This document shows positions 8,971-17,837 of a DNA stretch of 64,000 bases, in pieces. The stretch is taken from the NCBI RefSeq assembly GCF_003025035.1, contig NZ_PYJN01000013.1, positions 1 through 64,000 of the forward strand, written 5' to 3'. Positions within the stretch are counted from its first letter, which is position 1; each line of letters starts with the position of its first letter. The position numbers and the translations under genes are program-made. The notes beneath the pieces were generated by a model that had not been told where the DNA came from, searched no databases, and saw only the letters and a program-made list of their open reading frames with translations. The DNA is from Rhizobium sp. SEMIA4064 (GTDB lineage Bacteria > Pseudomonadota > Alphaproteobacteria > Rhizobiales > Rhizobiaceae).

Positions 8971-9281
8971 CGCTTACATATCCATTGTTACCAAAACGCA
9001 ATTACTTTTACCCAAAATGCAGTCAAAACAATGACTTGTATGACGCCCAAGAATAATTCGTATTACTTTATGAATTATTCATATATCCGAGATTTAGGGC
9101 ACGATTTATGATATTCCAAGCAACTGTAGGTTGAATACGTAATTTGTCTAATGAATTTTAGCCCATTGTGGAGGGATTGGCAGCCCTGAAGCAGGAAAAA
9201 CTTGAATTTGCCATCGTTTGCTTGTATCGGGCGTGCTACTCCGAGACATGATGACGACATCACGACCGCAAAGGACAGGCA
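8971..9281. promoter_or_regulatory. AT-rich divergent promoter region NYN gene / rpoZ
   Basis: This 311-base spacer is much more AT-rich than its surroundings, especially 8985-9110. It contains an inverted repeat GAATAATTC (9051-9059) / GAATTATTC (9072-9080) with a 12-base spacer, a plausible operator for either gene. No coding region is credible. The rpoZ start at 9282 is preceded by AAAGGACAGGCA, which gives a good ribosome binding site. Confidence 0.5.
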
Positions 9282-9686
9282 ATGGCCCGTGTCACAGTAG
9301 AAGATTGCATTGATAAAGTAGAGAACCGGTTCGAGCTCGTGCTGCTTGCCAGCCATCGTGCTCGCCTGATTTCGCAGGGTTCCTCGATCACCATCGACCG
9401 CGACAACGACAAGAACCCTGTCGTCGCGCTGCGCGAAATCGCCGACGAGACCCTGTCTCCCGATGATCTGAAGGAAGATCTGATCCACTCGCTGCAGAAG
9501 CACGTCGAAGTCGATGAGCCCGAGCCCGATCCGGCAAGCCTGCTGGCCGCTGGCGGCACTGCTTCGGCTTCGGGCGACGAGGAAGAAGATCAGCCGGAAG
9601 CCGTTACTTTCGACCAGATGTCGGAAGAAGAGCTTCTTGCCGGTATCGAAGGCCTTGTTCCGCCAGAAAAAAGCGACGATTACTGA
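9282..9686 (+). CDS. rpoZ: RNA polymerase omega subunit
   Basis: Small subunit that helps fold and assemble the beta-prime subunit and forms part of a ppGpp site on RNA polymerase. The 134 residues begin [20 protein letters not shown], the family signature, followed by RARLISQG and [10 protein letters not shown]. The C-terminal half (after about residue 65) is acidic and extended, as in other alphaproteobacterial omegas. It lies directly upstream of rsh, the usual arrangement linking the alarmone enzyme with its target. Confidence 0.97.
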   Translation: MARVTVEDCIDKVENRFELVLLASHRARLISQGSSITIDRDNDKNPVVALREIADETLSPDDLKEDLIHSLQKHVEVDEPEPDPASLLAAGGTASASGDEEEDQPEAVTFDQMSEEELLAGIEGLVPPEKSDDY

Positions 9687-9735
9687 TCGTCACGCTTGAT
9701 GCTCTAACCAAGAGCGATATGATGAAATAATGCGT

Positions 9736-9767
9736 GCGCCGGTCGTATGACTGGCGCGCTTTTATTT
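9736..9767 (+). terminator. Terminator between rpoZ and rsh
   Basis: GCGCCGGTC / GACTGGCGC (one G-U pair) with a 4-base loop is followed by GCTTTTATTTT. It ends only 18 bases before the rsh start codon at 9786, so the rsh ribosome binding site GGGAG (9771-9775) follows it at once. It also covers an upstream in-frame ATG at 9747, which argues against that start. Confidence 0.8.
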
Positions 9768-9785
9768 TGCGGGAGTAGCTTGGGA

Positions 9786-12011
9786 ATGATGCGGCAGTAC
9801 GAGCTTGTCGAGCGTGTGCAGAAATACAAGCCCGATGCCAATGAAGCGCTTCTCAACAAGGCCTATGTTTATGCGATGCAGAAGCATGGGCAGCAGAAGC
9901 GCGCCAGCGGCGATCCCTATATTTCCCATCCTCTCGAAGTTGCCGCCATCCTGACTGACATGCGTCTGGATGAATCGACGATCGCTGTCGCTCTCCTCCA
10001 CGATACGATTGAAGACACGACCGCGACGCGGGCTGAAATCGACGAACTGTTCGGCGAGGATATCGGCCGGCTAGTCGAAGGTCTGACCAAGATCAAGAAG
10101 CTCGACCTCGTCACCAAGAAGGCGAAGCAGGCTGAAAATCTCCGTAAGCTGCTGCTCGCCATTTCCGACGACGTCCGCGTTCTCCTAGTCAAACTGGCCG
10201 ACCGCCTGCACAATATGCGCACGCTCGACCATATGTCGCCGGAAAAGCGCGCCCGCATTTCCGAAGAGACGATGGATATTTATGCGCCGCTTGCCGGCCG
10301 CATGGGTATGCAGGATATGCGTGAAGAGCTGGAGGAGCTTTCCTTCCGCCACATCAATCCGGAGGCGCATGACACGGTCACCAAGCGCCTCGAAGAACTG
10401 TCGCGGCGCAACGAAGGCCTGGTGAAGAAGATCGAGACGGAACTGCGCGACCTGCTGGTCGCCAACGGCCTCGCCAATGCCATGGTCAAGGGCAGGCAGA
10501 AGAAGCCCTATTCGGTCTTCCGCAAAATGCAGTCGAAGTCGCTTTCCTTCGAACAGCTCTCCGACGTCTATGGTTTCCGCCTGCTTGTCGACGATGTTCC
10601 TTCCTGCTATCGCGCACTCGGCATCGTACATACGCGCTGGCGCGTCGTGCCTGGCCGGTTCAAGGATTATATTTCCACGCCGAAGCAGAACGACTACCGT
10701 TCGCTGCACACCACCATCGTTGGTCCGTCCAGCCAGCGCATCGAGCTGCAGATCCGCACCAAGCGCATGCATGAGATCGCCGAATTCGGCATCGCTGCCC
10801 ATACGCTCTATAAGGACGGCACCAACAATAACGGCGACGGTGAGCTGCTGTCGCGCGAAAGCAATGCCTATTCCTGGCTGCGCCATACCATCGAGGCGCT
10901 GGCCGAAGGCGACAGCCCCGAAGAATTCCTCGAACACACCAAGCTGGAACTTTTTCAGGATCAGGTCTTCTGCTTCACGCCGAAGGGTAAGCTGATCGCC
11001 CTGCCGCGCGGCGCAACGCCGATCGATTTTGCCTATGCCGTGCATACCAATATCGGCGACACCACTGTTGGCGCCAAGATCAACGGTCGCATCATGCCGC
11101 TGGTGACGCGTCTGACCAATGGTGACGAAGTCGAGATCATCCGCTCCGGCGTGCAGGTGCCGCCGGCCGCCTGGGAAGAGATTGTCGTGACCGGCAAGGC
11201 GCGCGCCGCCATCCGCCGCGCAACCCGGCTTGCCATCCGCAAGCAATATGCCGGCCTCGGCCATCGCATTCTGGAGCGCACCTTCGAGCGCGCCGGCAAG
11301 GTCTTTTCGCGGGAAGCGCTGAAGCCGGCGCTGCACCGCCTCGGCCAGAAGGATGTCGAGGACGCGATTGCCGCCGTCGGGCGAGGGGAGATGTCCTCTC
11401 TCGATGTGTTGCGTGCCGTCTATCCCGACCATCAGGATGAGCGCGTTACGATCAAGCCCGCCGGCGACGAAGGCTGGTTCAACGTCCGCAGCGCAGCGGG
11501 CATGATCTTCAAGATCCCCGGCAAGACCAAGGCCGATCTCGCCGCCAGCGTCGAGGGCGTCGATGCCTTGCCGATCCGCGGTCTCGCGGCGGATGTCGAG
11601 GTGCATTTCGCCCCGACCGGCGCCGTTCCCGGCGACCGTATCGTGGGCATCATGGAAAAGGGCAAGGGCATCACCATCTATCCTATCCAGTCGCCGGTCC
11701 TGCAGCGTTTCGACGACCAGCCCGAACGCTGGATCGACGTGCGCTGGGATCTGGATGAGGCCAACAAGTCCCGCTTCACCGCGCGCATTCTGATCAATGC
11801 GTTGAACGAGCCGGGCACGCTTGCCAAGGTCGCGCAGACGGTCGCCGATATCGACGTCAACATCCGCCTTCTCAACACGGTGCGCGTTGCCGCCGACTTT
11901 ACCGAGATGGCGCTGGATGTCGAAGTCTGGGATTTGCGCCAGCTCAATCAGCTCCTGGTGCAGCTTAAGGAGCTCGATTGCATCGCCACCGTGAAGCGGC
12001 TTTACGAATAA
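9786..12011 (+). CDS. rsh: Bifunctional (p)ppGpp synthetase/hydrolase, Rsh
   Basis: The single long RelA/SpoT homologue typical of alphaproteobacteria; it makes and degrades (p)ppGpp during starvation. From ATG 9786 it has 741 residues. Order of domains: HD hydrolase with HD at 72-73 and the preceding SHP motif; synthetase domain with YGFRLLVDD, RFKDYISTPKQNDYRSLHT and ELQIRT; TGS domain near 390-450 (DQVFCFTPKGKLIALPRGAT); C-terminal ACT domain near 665-741. Both catalytic halves look intact. ATG 9786 and 9789 are adjacent and cannot be separated by eye. Expression past the rpoZ terminator is puzzling. Confidence 0.96.
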   Translation: MMRQYELVERVQKYKPDANEALLNKAYVYAMQKHGQQKRASGDPYISHPLEVAAILTDMRLDESTIAVALLHDTIEDTTATRAEIDELFGEDIGRLVEGLTKIKKLDLVTKKAKQAENLRKLLLAISDDVRVLLVKLADRLHNMRTLDHMSPEKRARISEETMDIYAPLAGRMGMQDMREELEELSFRHINPEAHDTVTKRLEELSRRNEGLVKKIETELRDLLVANGLANAMVKGRQKKPYSVFRKMQSKSLSFEQLSDVYGFRLLVDDVPSCYRALGIVHTRWRVVPGRFKDYISTPKQNDYRSLHTTIVGPSSQRIELQIRTKRMHEIAEFGIAAHTLYKDGTNNNGDGELLSRESNAYSWLRHTIEALAEGDSPEEFLEHTKLELFQDQVFCFTPKGKLIALPRGATPIDFAYAVHTNIGDTTVGAKINGRIMPLVTRLTNGDEVEIIRSGVQVPPAAWEEIVVTGKARAAIRRATRLAIRKQYAGLGHRILERTFERAGKVFSREALKPALHRLGQKDVEDAIAAVGRGEMSSLDVLRAVYPDHQDERVTIKPAGDEGWFNVRSAAGMIFKIPGKTKADLAASVEGVDALPIRGLAADVEVHFAPTGAVPGDRIVGIMEKGKGITIYPIQSPVLQRFDDQPERWIDVRWDLDEANKSRFTARILINALNEPGTLAKVAQTVADIDVNIRLLNTVRVAADFTEMALDVEVWDLRQLNQLLVQLKELDCIATVKRLYE

Positions 12012-12199
12012 TTAGCCTTCCCGGCTTCGATTGCGGCAAATTGCATAGTTTGTGATCATTTTATGGTCAACTTCGCGTGGATTCTGGCGAAGGCATGCGC
12101 CATTTGCATGGCTGCCTCTATTTATGAGCTGTGGTAATTAACTTTTGTCATGCCTATCTTCTGGTTATCGAAGAAACGAAACAGAGAAGAGAGAAGACA

Positions 12200-12349
12200 A
12201 TGTTTGGTCCGATCAAGAAAATCGCCCGCGCCCTGCGCGTTCCGAGTGCTCAAGAACGTGAAATGGCCTACCTGAATGGCTCGCACGACCGTTTTGATCT
12301 TGAATATCGTCAGCGTCAGGTCGATCAGGGCATCTTTCGCCAGCGTTAA
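12200..12349 (+). CDS. DUF3563-type microprotein
   Basis: A 49-residue protein starting MFGPIKKIARALRVPSAQ. The pattern of a short basic amphipathic N-terminus followed by REMAYLNGSHDRFDLEYRQR resembles the small DUF3563 proteins found in Proteobacteria; their function is unknown. A purine-rich AGAGAAGAGAGAAG stretch precedes the ATG. A longer reading from 12131 has no such support. It stands alone between rsh and the DUF2062 gene. Confidence 0.7.
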   Translation: MFGPIKKIARALRVPSAQEREMAYLNGSHDRFDLEYRQRQVDQGIFRQR

Positions 12350-12374
12350 TCGCTGACAATACTTCCAAAGTGGG

Positions 12375-12402
12375 AAGGGGCGTGCCTGTTGCCACGCCCT
12401 TG
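12375..12402 (+). terminator. Hairpin after the DUF3563 gene
   Basis: GGGCGTG / CACGCCC pair across an 8-base loop, about 28 bases after the stop codon. There is no T run, so it is a weak terminator candidate. Confidence 0.35.
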
Positions 12403-12580
12403 GAGCGTCCCGCCGAAAACAGGCAGGATGATTCGCGTCAAATAAAGCCAGAGCGGCCTGTTTCTATTCGTTGAACGTGTGGCACTCTGGAGAGTATATA
12501 GGCGCTGCGGTCGGATAATCGACGCATGATATGCTTCGCCGCCCTTGTCATGACGGCCCTCCCTGCACTAGATAAGCCGC

Positions 12581-13165
12581 ATGTTATTTCGCCGCCGAAA
12601 ACCACTGACCTTGAGTGAAAAATTGCGGGAGCACCTTTGGCCCCGCAAAGGTTTCGTTCGTTCGTTCCAATATTTTGGAAAGCGCTTGGTGCGCCTTGCC
12701 GCTTCGCCGCATTCGGTGGCCGCTGGCTTTGCCGCGGGCATCGTCGTGTCCTGGACACCCTTCATCGGCGTGCACGTCATCATGGCGATCATCATCGCCT
12801 ATGTCATAGGCGGCAACGTGATTGCGGCCGCGCTTGGTTGTCTGGCGGCCGGCAATCCCATCACCTATCCTTTCATCTGGGGCCTCACCTGGGAAATCGG
12901 TCATCTGATCCTGGCGCGCGACAGCGGCCAGAGTGGCGGCATCGATTTGCCGGCGCTGTGGCATAAGGGCGATCTCCTGCAGCTTTGGGACCCGATCCTG
13001 AAGCCGATGCTGATTGGCGGCATTCCGCCGGCAATCGTCTCCGGCGTCGTCGTCTATGCACTGACCTATTATGGCGTGAAGAGCTTCAAGACCCGCCGCA
13101 AGGCCCGGCTGATGGAGCGGGCGCGCGAACGCCTGGCCCTTGCCGAGAACGCATCGAGCGTCTGA
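12581..13165 (+). CDS. DUF2062 membrane protein
   Basis: A 194-residue inner-membrane protein of family DUF2062. The typical features are a basic N-terminus ([19 protein letters not shown]), the segment [20 protein letters not shown], two hydrophobic spans (about 50-95) and a third near 145-170, then a basic cytoplasmic tail. The conserved [10 protein letters not shown] motif is present. No biochemical role is established. It ends 40 bases before acpS and probably shares its transcript. Confidence 0.85.
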   Translation: MLFRRRKPLTLSEKLREHLWPRKGFVRSFQYFGKRLVRLAASPHSVAAGFAAGIVVSWTPFIGVHVIMAIIIAYVIGGNVIAAALGCLAAGNPITYPFIWGLTWEIGHLILARDSGQSGGIDLPALWHKGDLLQLWDPILKPMLIGGIPPAIVSGVVVYALTYYGVKSFKTRRKARLMERARERLALAENASSV

Positions 13166-13205
13166 CGGAACGCGACGTCGCGGCGGCCGGCTGGAGGGCC
13201 TTTTC

Positions 13206-13610
13206 ATGATCATCGGCATCGGCAGTGACCTGATCGATATCCGCCGCGTCGAAAAGTCGATCGAACGTTTCGGCACTCGGTTCACCGAGCGCTGTTTCAC
13301 CGACATCGAGCGCGCCAAATCCGAAGGGCGCAAGAACAAGGCTGCGTCATACGCCAAGCGCTTCGCCGCCAAGGAAGCCTGCTCGAAGGCGCTTGGCACA
13401 GGTCTGGCGCAGGGCGTATTCTGGCGCGACATGGGTGTCGTCAACCTGCCGAGCGGCAAGCCAACCATGCATTTGACGGGCGGTGCCGCCAAAAGATTGG
13501 CCGCGATGCTGCCGGAAAATCATCGCGCCGCCATTCATTTGACGATAACCGATGATTTTCCTCTCGCTCAGGCCTTCGTGATCATCGAAGCACTGCCGAT
13601 TGCGGGCTGA
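13206..13610 (+). CDS. acpS: Holo-[acyl-carrier-protein] synthase
   Basis: Transfers 4'-phosphopantetheine from CoA to acyl carrier protein, activating fatty-acid synthesis. From ATG 13206 it has 134 residues. The Mg-binding signature is present: [11 protein letters not shown] near the N-terminus and [18 protein letters not shown] in the middle. CTGGAGGG just upstream supports this start; the open frame continues 22 residues further back without family similarity. It is followed by lepB in the order common to rhizobia. Confidence 0.96.
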   Translation: MIIGIGSDLIDIRRVEKSIERFGTRFTERCFTDIERAKSEGRKNKAASYAKRFAAKEACSKALGTGLAQGVFWRDMGVVNLPSGKPTMHLTGGAAKRLAAMLPENHRAAIHLTITDDFPLAQAFVIIEALPIAG

Positions 13611-13725
13611 ATGACGACCGTGTGTCGCTTTTAATACCTGCGCCATTGCCGCCGTGGTATGAAGCGGATAGAGAGTGCCTGAAAGTGAAGTGCGCCGGTG
13701 GGGTGCGAAAAAGGAATAAGACTGC

Positions 13726-14472
13726 GTGTCCGAGAAAGCCGAAAAACAGCAGAATGTCCTGTGGGAAAATATAAAGGTCATCGTACAGGCTCTGGTCCTG
13801 GCCATGATCATCCGCACGGTGCTATTTCAACCCTTCACCATTCCGTCCGGCTCGATGATGCCTACGCTTCTTGTTGGCGACTACATCTTCGTCAATAAGT
13901 TCGCTTACGGCTATTCGAAATATTCTCTGCCTTTCTCGCCGGATCTGTTCAGTGGCCGTATCTTCGGCAGCGAACCGAAGCGCGGCGATGTGGTGGTCTT
14001 CCGCTTCCCGCCGAATCCGGATGTCGACTATATCAAGCGCGTCATCGGTCTGCCGGGTGACCGTATCCAGATGAAGAACGATATCCTCTACATCAACGGC
14101 CAGGCCGTCCCGCGTCAGCCGCACGGAACCTTCGCTTCGGATTACAGCCAGGAGCCGGGCGACGATATCCCCGTTTACAGCGAGCGCCTGCCGGATACCG
14201 GCAAGGTCTACGACACGCTGGACCTGTCGCAGACGTCGCGTGGTGACAACACGCAGGAATATGTCGTGCCGCCAGGCAACTATTTCATGATGGGCGACAA
14301 CCGCGACAATTCCGACGACAGCCGTTTCGATGTCGGTTATGTGCCGGCTGAGAACCTGATCGGCCGTGCCAGCGTTATCTTCTTCTCGCTCGGCCACGAC
14401 ACCTCGTTCCGCGAAATCTGGAAATGGCCGACCAACATGCGTTGGGACCGCCTCTTCAAGGTTGTCGAATGA
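13726..14472 (+). CDS. lepB: Signal peptidase I
   Basis: Removes signal peptides from exported proteins at the outer face of the inner membrane. The protein has 248 residues from a GTG start, with AAGGA ten bases upstream. An N-terminal membrane segment (about 15-34) is followed by IPSGSMMPTL with the catalytic serine S43, then DVDYIKRVIGLPGD with the general-base lysine. GDNRDNSDDSR is the conserved late box. Its stop overlaps the rnc start by four bases (ATGA), implying coupled translation. Confidence 0.96.
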   Translation: MSEKAEKQQNVLWENIKVIVQALVLAMIIRTVLFQPFTIPSGSMMPTLLVGDYIFVNKFAYGYSKYSLPFSPDLFSGRIFGSEPKRGDVVVFRFPPNPDVDYIKRVIGLPGDRIQMKNDILYINGQAVPRQPHGTFASDYSQEPGDDIPVYSERLPDTGKVYDTLDLSQTSRGDNTQEYVVPPGNYFMMGDNRDNSDDSRFDVGYVPAENLIGRASVIFFSLGHDTSFREIWKWPTNMRWDRLFKVVE

Positions 14473-15188
14473 CGAAGACGCAGACGCTCCCGCAGGCGGA
14501 TCGTGTCAGGCTTGAAGCCGTCATAGGCCACGAATTCGCCGAGAAGGGGCGCCTCGACTGGGCGCTGACGCATGCCAGCGCCCGAACGCACAAGGCCGGC
14601 AATTACGAGCGGCTGGAATTTCTCGGCGACCGGGTTCTCGGCCTGTGCATCGCCGAGCTCCTTTTTCAGACCTTTGGCACAGCGACCGAGGGCGAGCTCT
14701 CGGTGCGCCTCAACCAGCTTGTCAGCGCCGAGACCTGCGCCGAAGTCGCCGACGAAATGCAACTGCATCTCTTCATCCGCACGGGCGCCGATGTGAAGAA
14801 GTTGACCGGCAAGCGTATGCTGAACGTGCGTGCCGATGTCGTGGAAAGCCTTATTGCAGCGCTCTATCTCGATGGCGGCCTCGAAGTGGCGCGCAAATTC
14901 ATTCTGCGCTATTGGGAACGCCGCGCTATTCGTCCGGACGGCGCCAGACGCGACGCCAAGACGGAATTGCAGGAATGGGCGCATGCGAAATTCGGCGTCA
15001 CACCCGTTTACAGGGTTGATGACCGCAGCGGACCGGATCATGATCCCCGCTTCACGGTAACGGTGGAGGTGGCGGGAACCGCGCCCGAGACCGGTATAGA
15101 GCGCTCCAAGCGCGCCGCCGAACAGGTGGCCGCGACACGGATTTTGGAGCGCGAAGGTGTATGGCAGTCCCAGTCTATTCAGAAATGA
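14469..15188 (+). CDS. rnc: Ribonuclease III
   Basis: Cleaves double-stranded RNA, including rRNA precursors. The 239-residue protein carries the signature ERLEFLGDRVLG near residue 45, the second acidic cluster in DVVESLIAALYLDGG, and a C-terminal dsRNA-binding domain from about 160 (DAKTELQEWAHAKFG ... SKRAAEQVAA). ATG 14469 overlaps the lepB stop and is preferred to an upstream in-frame ATG at 14424 that lies inside lepB. Confidence 0.96.
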   Translation: MTKTQTLPQADRVRLEAVIGHEFAEKGRLDWALTHASARTHKAGNYERLEFLGDRVLGLCIAELLFQTFGTATEGELSVRLNQLVSAETCAEVADEMQLHLFIRTGADVKKLTGKRMLNVRADVVESLIAALYLDGGLEVARKFILRYWERRAIRPDGARRDAKTELQEWAHAKFGVTPVYRVDDRSGPDHDPRFTVTVEVAGTAPETGIERSKRAAEQVAATRILEREGVWQSQSIQK

Positions 15189-15204
15189 AAATGACAGCCT
15201 AGAA

Positions 15205-16158
15205 ATGACGGAAGAAATGACCAATCAGGAAGATCTGGCCGGCGAAGGTGCGGCTGAAAATATCGGCCCAACCCATTCGGGTTTCGTGGCCCTCATAGGC
15301 CCGACCAATGCGGGCAAGTCGACGCTTGTCAACCGGCTCGTCGGCGCCAAAGTGTCGATCGTCAGCCACAAGGTGCAGACGACGCGCGCCATCGTGCGCG
15401 GCATCGCCATCCATGACAATGCGCAGATCGTCTTCATGGATACGCCCGGCATCTTCAAGCCGCGCCGGCGCCTTGATCGCGCCATGGTGACGTCAGCCTG
15501 GGGCGGCGCCAAGGATGCGGATCTCATCATGCTGCTGATCGACAGCGAGCGGGGAATACGCGGCGATGCCGAAGCCATTCTCGAAGGGCTGAAGGAAGTT
15601 TCCCAGCCGAAAATCCTTGTTTTGAACAAGATCGACCGTGTTCGCCGCGAGGACCTGCTGGCGCTTGCCGCCGCCGCCAACGAGAAGATCACCTTCGACC
15701 AGACCTTCATGATTTCGGCCGAAAACGGTTCGGGCTGCGACGATGTCATGAACTATCTGGCAAAGACCCTGCCGGAAGGTCCGTGGTATTATCCCGAAGA
15801 CCAGATTTCGGACCTGCCGATGCGTCAGCTCGCCGCCGAAATAACCCGCGAAAAGCTGTTCCTGCGCCTGCATCAGGAGCTTCCCTATTCCTCGCATGTC
15901 GAGACGGAAAAATGGGAAGAGCGCAAGGACGGGTCCGTTCGCATCGAGCAAGTGATCTATGTCGAGCGCGAAAGCCAGAAGAAGATCGCCCTCGGCAAAT
16001 CAGGCGAGACGATCAAGGCGATTTCGACGGCCTCACGCAAGGAGCTGTCCGAAATTCTCGAACAGCCGGTGCACCTCTTCCTCTTCGTCAAAGTGCGTGA
16101 GAATTGGGGCGACGATCCCGAACGCTTCCGCGAAATGGGACTTGAGTTTCCGCGCTGA
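15205..16158 (+). CDS. era: GTPase Era
   Basis: Ribosome-associated GTPase needed for 16S rRNA maturation and 30S assembly. From ATG 15205 it has 317 residues, starting 17 bases after rnc. GTPase motifs: GPTNAGKST (G1), DTPGIF (G3), NKIDRV (G4). The C-terminal KH domain carries the ALGKSGETIKAI loop that binds the 3' end of 16S rRNA. It sits in the rnc-era unit seen in most bacteria. Confidence 0.96.
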   Translation: MTEEMTNQEDLAGEGAAENIGPTHSGFVALIGPTNAGKSTLVNRLVGAKVSIVSHKVQTTRAIVRGIAIHDNAQIVFMDTPGIFKPRRRLDRAMVTSAWGGAKDADLIMLLIDSERGIRGDAEAILEGLKEVSQPKILVLNKIDRVRREDLLALAAAANEKITFDQTFMISAENGSGCDDVMNYLAKTLPEGPWYYPEDQISDLPMRQLAAEITREKLFLRLHQELPYSSHVETEKWEERKDGSVRIEQVIYVERESQKKIALGKSGETIKAISTASRKELSEILEQPVHLFLFVKVRENWGDDPERFREMGLEFPR

Positions 16159-16240
16159 CGGAACGATTTCCCGTTGAGTGGCTTACCTCACGACAGCCAT
16201 CGGAAAGATCGCCTCAACCGGCGCGATCCAAGGGGCGTGA

Positions 16241-16993
16241 ATGGTCAAGACCACGACGACGCACAAAGAGAAAACGCCGTGCCAGCTCTGTCCGCTGCGG
16301 CGTTTGCCGCATTTCCGCGAATTCAGTCGTGAGGAACTGGGTTTCGTCGCGGATTTCAAGAAGGGTGAACTCGTCGTCGATCCCGGTGCGACGATCTTCC
16401 TGGAGGGCGCCCACAGTGCTCATCTCTTCACGATTCTGTCCGGCTGGGGCTTTCGCTATAAAACCCTCGAGGACGGGCGCCGGCAGATTCTCAACTATGT
16501 GATGCCCGGCGACCTCATCGGCCTGCAGGGCTCGATCATGGGCGAGATGCAGCATTCGACCGAGGCTTTGTCGCCGGTCTCGCTCTGTGTTTTCGAGCGT
16601 GCGGAATTGATGGCGCTCTATAACAAGCATCCGTCGCTCGCCTTCGATCTCACCTGGATCGCTGCGCGGGAAGAACGTATTTTGGACGAACATCTCTTAA
16701 GCATCGGTCGCCGGTCCGCGCTGGAAAGAGCCGCTTATCTGCTCGCCTATCTGCATCAACGGGCCGGTGCCCTGCATCTCTTCGATGGCAGCAAGGGCAT
16801 TCCGATCACGCAGCAGCACATTGCCGACACGCTTGGCCTCTCCATCGTTCATACGAACAAAACATTGAAAAAACTGTCGGAACGCGGAATGATCCGCTGG
16901 CAGGAGCGCGGCTGCGACGTGCTGAACGGTAAAGGACTCGCCGCTCTCGCCAAATGGGACGGCTTGGATTCGGGCAGGCGGCCGTTCATCTGA
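16241..16993 (+). CDS. Crp/Fnr-family transcriptional regulator with N-terminal CxxC
   Basis: A 250-residue regulator. The N-terminus has CQLCPLRRL (C14, C17), a cyclic-nucleotide-type sensor domain spans about 35-130, and the C-terminal winged helix contains ITQQHIADTLGLSIVHTNKT (about 187-206) for DNA binding. A further cysteine, C116, falls where FNR has its fourth cluster ligand. FNR C29 has no counterpart, so an iron-sulfur cluster is possible but not certain. The gene lies between era and recO, an uncommon place for a regulator. Its targets are unknown. Confidence 0.85.
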   Translation: MVKTTTTHKEKTPCQLCPLRRLPHFREFSREELGFVADFKKGELVVDPGATIFLEGAHSAHLFTILSGWGFRYKTLEDGRRQILNYVMPGDLIGLQGSIMGEMQHSTEALSPVSLCVFERAELMALYNKHPSLAFDLTWIAAREERILDEHLLSIGRRSALERAAYLLAYLHQRAGALHLFDGSKGIPITQQHIADTLGLSIVHTNKTLKKLSERGMIRWQERGCDVLNGKGLAALAKWDGLDSGRRPFI

Positions 16994-17328
16994 GACGGCG
17001 GCATTGATGTGGCTGCCACATGTCATTTTTAAATGTTCATGGCCGGTGTATCAGCATAGACTACATTTTCGTCACTTTTCGACCAGTTTCACCTTTTACT
17101 AACCGCGGCGGCAAAAGCGATTGGAGCACGTTGACGAGCCCATAGTCCCGCGAGACAAAAAGTGCGAAGCGGGTCAGGGCAAGGTCATGTCACATGAGAT
17201 CTAGCCAACACGGATGGGGGAATACCATTCATTCAACACGGGCCGATGATCGGCGCCGGAGGGATAGATGTGGGAATGTTTACGGGGCACGGCGCCGCTT
17301 GGCGCAGGCATGCGGGGATGGCGCTGAT
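16994..17328 (+). promoter_or_regulatory. Intergenic region before the receiver gene, with a possible leader ORF
   Basis: This 335-base spacer separates the Crp/Fnr gene from the receiver gene. The stretch 17030-17100 is AT-rich and may hold a promoter. A 19-codon ORF (17268-17327) begins four bases after GGAGGG and stops one base before the receiver ATG, so translation could be coupled. Nothing else is evident. Confidence 0.35.
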
Positions 17329-17709
17329 ATGACGGTTCAGCGCGTTCTCATTTTGGAAGACAATCTGATCATTGCCATGGAGGCGGAGGAAATCCTGCGT
17401 CTCATCGGGGTCAAGGAGGTGGAAATCGCCTCGAACCTCGAGCAGGCGGTGAACGCAATTCATACGGAGCGTTATGATTTTGCGATGCTGGACGTCAATC
17501 TGGGGGAGTCGATGAGTTTCGGCTTTGCCCGGTTGCTGGTAGAGCGCGGCATCGCCTTCGGTTTCGTCAGCGGCTATCCTGATACGCTCGATTTCCCGCC
17601 GGACATGCGGCATGTGCCGTTGCTCAACAAGCCTTTCGACGAGGCCGCTATGTGGGCATTCGTCGACAGGCTGGCATCGGTGGACGACCCATCAAGCAGC
17701 CAGCCCTAA
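17329..17709 (+). CDS. Single-domain response regulator (FATGUY-like receiver)
   Basis: A 126-residue stand-alone receiver with no output domain. The acidic pocket is E10-D11, the phosphoacceptor is D55 in MLDVNLGE, and the conserved lysine lies in LLNKPFDE. The segment GFVSGYP resembles the FATGY motif of the small FATGUY receivers of alphaproteobacteria, which relay phosphate in the general stress response or other pathways. No histidine kinase gene is adjacent. Start chosen at MTVQRVLILEDN; the longer upstream reading is unlike the family. Confidence 0.85.
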   Translation: MTVQRVLILEDNLIIAMEAEEILRLIGVKEVEIASNLEQAVNAIHTERYDFAMLDVNLGESMSFGFARLLVERGIAFGFVSGYPDTLDFPPDMRHVPLLNKPFDEAAMWAFVDRLASVDDPSSSQP

Positions 17710-17837
17710 AGTCTGTCGCGCCAAAGTGTGTAGCGATTTTGCGATCGCGGCGCGCTCTCGCTGATCGTCTGACATGTGACAGCGCCTGCCGTTTGTCCTA
17801 AACTCGAATCACGACATTCTGTGGGACGAACCGGCCG

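Noticed and set aside
10185..11606. 473-residue ORF antisense to rsh
   Set aside because: No recognisable domain; rsh on the plus strand has four intact domains.
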